A stretch of 8,775 nt of DNA from SAR324 cluster bacterium (GTDB lineage: Bacteria; Bdellovibrionota; UBA2361; JAAZON01): NCBI GenBank assembly GCA_012797725.1, contig JAAZON010000296.1, positions 1 to 8,775 on the forward strand. The letters run 5' to 3'. The notes under the pieces are model-generated. The model saw only the letters and a program-made list of their open reading frames with translations, was not told the DNA's origin and did no database searches. Below are positions 5,935-8,775 of this stretch, in pieces. Positions within the stretch are counted from its first letter, which is position 1, and the number at the start of each line of letters is the position of its first letter. A program made the position numbers and the translations under genes.

Positions 5935-6825
5935 GTGGGGAATAGTACTTATTTCCAGAGAATTATTATTTTTTGTATTGCGTTTTTTTGTGTCGGAACA
6001 GCCTTGGCAGGTTTCCAGAAGCTGGGATCTCTCGTTTATTTTGCCAACCATCCTGGAAATGATGGAAATCAAGGATCTGCCATCTTGATTCTTGTGCCAC
6101 CATCTCCTGATCCATCATTAGTATCTGGTATTTTTGTGGCAGCTAGCAACAAATATATGTCAGTACAAGAATTAGATTCGCTGGAGAAAGTGACTGGAGG
6201 GGTGGATGGATTTGAGAGTGCTTTTCTTGGTTACGACAAGAGTGAAAACACATTTAATCGCATGTTTCTACAGGATCGCGAATATGTATTACCCTCGAAT
6301 TTTGTGGTTAAAATTGCTTCCTTAGAGGTTACGAAGAATTCAACAAGTCAGGCTCTTCCATATATAAGTTTCACAGTTTGGAATAAGACGATCTCTTTCT
6401 TGGGATTCCAGATGGTTGCGAATGAGGATGGTGAAAGGGCGGCAGATGTATTAAAAGCTTATCAAATTGCCCCAGGACTTAAGCCTTATAAAGTGATTGG
6501 CTCTTCGTTAAAGCTAGAAGATAATGTTGTCACCGAGATGCGCTTTCCCATTGAAGATGCAGAACAAAATCGATGTGTCAGGCAAGGGGTGAAATTTATA
6601 AGGCAAGAGCTTTTGAATGAAGCTATTTCACGCGCAAGAACAAATTCGATAAATTGGGATTCACTAAAGACTGAAAATCCTGCCGATTTCTTGCAGCTTA
6701 GGGTTGGCAAGGAAATTCTTGCTTTAGGGCTAAATGGAATTCCAGTTTCAATTCAGGAAGATCCTCGTCTTGCATATAGCAATGAAATTTTCTGTACTGT
6801 TAGGCCACTGGATCTAAGAGACTAA
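5935..6825 (+). CDS. Secreted protein of unknown function
   Basis: I do not recognise this family. From GTG 5935 the product has 296 residues and begins MGNSTYFQR, then a hydrophobic core and an ALA-G signal peptidase I site after residue 25, a normal export signal. An in-frame TTG at 5917 would add six residues (MGKEQQ). GGGG at 5919-5922, 12 nt before the GTG, is an acceptable ribosome site, and neither start is strong. The mature protein (about 271 residues) has no further membrane span. It contains exactly two cysteines (NRCVRQ near residue 214 and IFCTVRP near 287), which could pair in the periplasm. No catalytic motif, repeat or lipobox is visible. It is the first of three consecutive + genes for exported proteins and is divergent from the pseudo-ABC gene, which suggests an envelope role but nothing more specific. 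Confidence 0.75.
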   Translation: MGNSTYFQRIIIFCIAFFCVGTALAGFQKLGSLVYFANHPGNDGNQGSAILILVPPSPDPSLVSGIFVAASNKYMSVQELDSLEKVTGGVDGFESAFLGYDKSENTFNRMFLQDREYVLPSNFVVKIASLEVTKNSTSQALPYISFTVWNKTISFLGFQMVANEDGERAADVLKAYQIAPGLKPYKVIGSSLKLEDNVVTEMRFPIEDAEQNRCVRQGVKFIRQELLNEAISRARTNSINWDSLKTENPADFLQLRVGKEILALGLNGIPVSIQEDPRLAYSNEIFCTVRPLDLRD

Positions 6826-6841
6826 ATATCCAACAAGAATT

Positions 6842-6855
6842 TCGAATATATTCGA
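6842..6855. repeat. Perfect 14-bp palindrome after the first secreted-protein gene
   Basis: TCGAATATATTCGA reads the same on both strands, 16 bp past the stop at 6825. It could be a dimeric regulator site for the next gene. It is too AT-rich and lacks a loop, so it is unlikely to be a terminator. Confidence 0.4.
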
Positions 6856-6859
6856 GGTG

Positions 6860-6901
6860 TTAGCCTTGGACAATAAAGCACTATTTTGAAGTCCTTGCTA
6901 A
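6860..6901 (+). terminator. Imperfect stem-loop, weak terminator candidate
   Basis: TTAGC and GCTAA pair over 5 bp and GGAC with GTCC over 4 bp, separated by a small internal loop, with a roughly 19-nt AT-rich loop. The run CCTTTTTATG follows about 10 nt later. It lies between the two secreted-protein genes and may cause partial termination. Low stability makes this a weak call. Confidence 0.25.
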
Positions 6902-6976
6902 AAACTGACCTTTTTATGAAGCATTCTCTTAAAATTGGCGGATTATAAGTTAAGTTCTTTGAGGTTTTTAAGTAGT

Positions 6977-7519
6977 ATGTACCGCAATTCCACCAACTTC
7001 CTAAATATCCTGCTTGTTTTTCTTCTTCTTGGTGCTGTCCCGTGTTTTGCACAGGACGACTGCCAATTATTAATAAAGGAAATTGAACCAGGTGTGAACG
7101 AAATCAATTTGGGTAATGTGTTTGCAAAAATTGAATCAAGAAATAACATCGTCAAAATGAAGATTCCTGAAGCATTCGACACTCATAGCTGGACTTGGGC
7201 AAGTACGGAGAAGGGATTAGCTAGGATTGAAGGTGTGATAGAAAGAAACGGGAAACAGGGAATTCTTTCTCAACTGATAGCGGTTAAAAATGTTGCAAAT
7301 GAACTAAATTGGGCAGTATTCAAGAGTGATAGTCCCTTCTCAAAGTTCAACCATGGTAAGGCCTATATAGTGATTAATGGAAGCACTTATTGTGTGCAAA
7401 CAAGCCTTGAGAACTGGAAAATCTCGATACAATCTGTATTTGGGCAATCTTTTCATGAGAGTGCCACAGTCCACGCAGTCAGTTCTTCTGATGCATATTC
7501 TAAACTTGGATTGAGCTAA
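6977..7519 (+). CDS. Small secreted protein of unknown function
   Basis: I do not recognise this family. From ATG 6977 the product is 180 residues, starting MYRNSTNFLN, followed by a strongly hydrophobic core and the site PCFA-QDD, so signal peptidase I should cut after residue 25. An in-frame TTG at 6935 would put 14 extra residues before the signal and is rejected. GAGG at 6961-6964 is the likely ribosome site, although its 12-nt spacing is long. The mature part of about 155 residues has two cysteines only, DDC at residue 29 and TYC at 139, which would join the two ends if paired. It has no transmembrane helix, repeat or catalytic motif. It lies 151 bp after the first secreted gene and 116 bp before the LpoA-like lipoprotein gene, so it may be transcribed with the former. 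Confidence 0.75.
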   Translation: MYRNSTNFLNILLVFLLLGAVPCFAQDDCQLLIKEIEPGVNEINLGNVFAKIESRNNIVKMKIPEAFDTHSWTWASTEKGLARIEGVIERNGKQGILSQLIAVKNVANELNWAVFKSDSPFSKFNHGKAYIVINGSTYCVQTSLENWKISIQSVFGQSFHESATVHAVSSSDAYSKLGLS

Positions 7520-7531
7520 CTAAGTACTTAG
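7520..7531. repeat. Perfect 12-bp palindrome directly after a stop codon
   Basis: CTAAGTACTTAG is self-complementary and begins at the base after the stop of the small secreted-protein gene. A competing pairing, GCTAA (7515-7519) with TTAGC (7528-7532), includes the stop codon. It lies 20 bp upstream of the -35 of the next promoter, so an operator role is possible; a terminator is unlikely as no U-tract follows. Confidence 0.4.
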
Positions 7532-7551
7532 CCTTCCAGCCCAAAGTATCA

Positions 7552-7580
7552 TTGAAAGCATGTTCTTTGTGGTTTATAAA
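7552..7580 (+). promoter_or_regulatory. Sigma70-type promoter for the LpoA-like lipoprotein gene
   Basis: TTGAAA (7552-7557) and TATAAA (7575-7580) are separated by exactly 17 bp; each hexamer differs from consensus at one or two positions. Transcription would start near 7587, giving a leader of about 48 nt before the ATG at 7636. This is the best promoter match in the window and suggests the lipoprotein gene is expressed independently of the two genes before it. Confidence 0.65.
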
Positions 7581-7635
7581 CAACTAGAACCGTTGAACAC
7601 GACTTCTTCTTATCTCAAAATGGGAAACATCTTAA

Positions 7636-8775
7636 ATGCAAAAGACCAATTTCTTTCGTTTCTTGCTATGTAGTTTAGCTTCAATTCTCATGTTATCAAG
7701 CTGTGCTACTTCGTCCAAACGAGCTATCTTGTCTGGTGCTGAGATCTCTCAGGAACGCCCAAGAAAAATGTCAGTAGATATAAAAAACGAGAAAGATCCA
7801 TGGCAAATCTGGACCTATCGCCTTTTGTTAGGGAATCAGCCTACGAAAGATAATGGCTTGATTCAGGCGGATTCATTGCATGAGAAAGGGGATCTTAAGA
7901 ACGCGCTGAAGTCTTATGAGAATCTTTTCAAAAGGAAACTAAGTCCTCTTGAACGAGCAAGTATAGGGGTGCGCATAGCTAGTACGCACCTTTCATTACA
8001 AAACTCAAAATCAGCGTTATCGACCATTGGTACAATCTATAAAAACACTCCTAATGGCATTGACGACGTGCATCCTGAGGCGGCTTTAATTCTTGGTTAC
8101 GCTTATGCGGCGCAAGGTGATTTGGATCAAAGTCTGCGTTGGTTTGTGCAATTTGAGAAGCTAGGCTCTGTTGGAAGTCAAAATACAAGCCTCGCAAATC
8201 AGGGCATTCGTTTTGTTCTTCGAAATGCTTCCAACTCTTCCATTGATAATCTTCCAACAGCATGGTCAAAGCAACCATTGGTAAGTCTTTGGTTGGGTGA
8301 AGAGCGAAAGTTGAGAGCAAAGGGAATTGAGCCTGGTGAGGCAGTAGATGTAGAAGCTGGCTCTATTAATGCAGAATCTTCACTTGCTCAACAATCATTG
8401 GTTAGAGCCAAAGTGAAGATCGGAGTTATACTTCCACTTTCTGGGGAGCACGCAGTGCTTGGAAACAGCGTGAAGGAAGGCATTGAACTAGCTGTTTCTG
8501 CGAATAATCCAGACAATTTGATAGAACTTGTGATGCGTGACGTTGGCTCTGATGCCTCCATAATAGAGGAAAATATCAATAGTCTGGCGTTAAATGAACA
8601 TGTGCATTTTTTGATTGGACCTCTCCTTAGTAGTCAAGCAGCGGTAGCCTCTACTGCTGCAAGGCTTCGAGAGCTTCCTATCATTACTTTTTCAAAGAGT
8701 GATTCGTTTTCCCCAGGGGGTGGAGTTTATAGGCTTGGAATTACGAGTAGTATCCAGGTTGCGTCATTATTGGAT
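7636..8775 (+). CDS. LpoA-like lipoprotein: TPR-like repeats plus periplasmic-binding-protein fold (3' end outside window)
   Basis: The frame is open for 380 codons to the window edge with no stop. The start MQKTNFFRFLL leads into a hydrophobic core and lipobox L20-S21-S22 with lipidated Cys23, so it is a lipoprotein, with Ala at +2 consistent with outer-membrane placement. Residues about 72-177 are helical and TPR-like (HEKGDLKNALKSYENLF, LGYAYAAQGDLDQSLRWF). From residue 260 a type I periplasmic-binding fold begins: KIGVILPLSGEHAVLGN, then HFLIGPLLSSQAAVAS, LPIITFSKSD and GGVYRLG. This order matches LpoA/YraM-type activators of penicillin-binding proteins, which span the periplasm from the outer membrane to stimulate peptidoglycan synthesis. 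Similar branched-chain-amino-acid-binding-like lipoproteins of unknown role are the alternative. A weak GGGA lies 10 nt before the ATG. A strong promoter precedes it. Confidence 0.82.
   Translation, partial: MQKTNFFRFLLCSLASILMLSSCATSSKRAILSGAEISQERPRKMSVDIKNEKDPWQIWTYRLLLGNQPTKDNGLIQADSLHEKGDLKNALKSYENLFKRKLSPLERASIGVRIASTHLSLQNSKSALSTIGTIYKNTPNGIDDVHPEAALILGYAYAAQGDLDQSLRWFVQFEKLGSVGSQNTSLANQGIRFVLRNASNSSIDNLPTAWSKQPLVSLWLGEERKLRAKGIEPGEAVDVEAGSINAESSLAQQSLVRAKVKIGVILPLSGEHAVLGNSVKEGIELAVSANNPDNLIELVMRDVGSDASIIEENINSLALNEHVHFLIGPLLSSQAAVASTAARLRELPIITFSKSDSFSPGGGVYRLGITSSIQVASLLD

Noticed and set aside
6486..6710. Minus-strand frame inside the first secreted-protein gene (and 6943-7182 in the second)
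   Set aside because: Antisense shadows; the plus-strand frames have signal peptides and full-length continuity.
6822..7052. Minus-strand frame of 76 codons across the gap between the secreted-protein genes
   Set aside because: It starts inside the opposite signal peptide region, has no recognisable domain, and its composition looks like translated non-coding and antisense DNA.
8051..8579. Minus-strand frames at 8051-8320 and 8388-8579
   Set aside because: They are antisense to the open TPR/binding-fold lipoprotein gene that runs from 7636 to the edge; that frame has clear domain motifs.
1..8775. CRISPR array, tRNA, insertion sequence or prophage signal
   Set aside because: No regularly spaced direct repeats, cloverleaf, transposase or integrase motifs, or terminal repeats were seen on either strand.

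Overview
The window looks like chromosomal DNA of a Gram-negative bacterium of moderate to low GC. Three products carry signal peptides or lipoboxes with no sortase or wall-anchor signal, and the last gene has the architecture of an outer-membrane LpoA-type lipoprotein. An orphan Flp (type IVb) pilin and this lipoprotein type would fit a deltaproteobacterium-like lineage (Desulfobacterota, Bdellovibrionota or similar). That placement is an inference and is weak; no gene in the window fixes the taxonomy.

Layout. Bases 1-432 are the 3' end of dnaJ, followed after 33 bp by an extended-SDR sugar epimerase/dehydratase (466-1485), both on +. They converge on a minus-strand block read as response regulator (2923-3639), histidine kinase (1958-2893), then Flp pilin (1643-1828). 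A perfect 11-bp hairpin lies where the two blocks meet. The 129 bp ahead of the pilin contains an 11-bp-periodic direct repeat (TCACA-N6-TCACA) placed like an OmpR/PhoB-family activator site, so the pilin may be the target of its neighbouring two-component system.

Divergent from the regulator is a small unrecognised lipoprotein (3771-4469). It converges, with stop codons overlapping by 4 bp, on the most unusual gene here (4466-5737, minus). That gene encodes an ABC-type nucleotide-binding fold whose Walker A and Walker B residues are replaced, fused to a single transmembrane helix and a C-terminal tail. It looks like a membrane-anchored pseudo-ABC ATPase.

Divergent from it are three consecutive + genes for exported proteins: two unrecognised secreted proteins (5935-6825 and 6977-7519), each with exactly two cysteines after the signal peptide, and a lipoprotein with TPR-like repeats plus a periplasmic-binding-protein fold (7636 to the window edge, incomplete). 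The third has its own good sigma70-type promoter. A large imperfect inverted repeat (18-bp arms, 16 matching) lies just before the first of the three.

Taken together, the right two thirds is an envelope-oriented accessory region: surface pilin, signalling pair, two lipoproteins, two secreted proteins and a membrane pseudo-ATPase. That these form one functional system is a hypothesis. No tRNA, rRNA, CRISPR array, insertion sequence or integrase was seen. No stretch over 300 bp lacks a gene.
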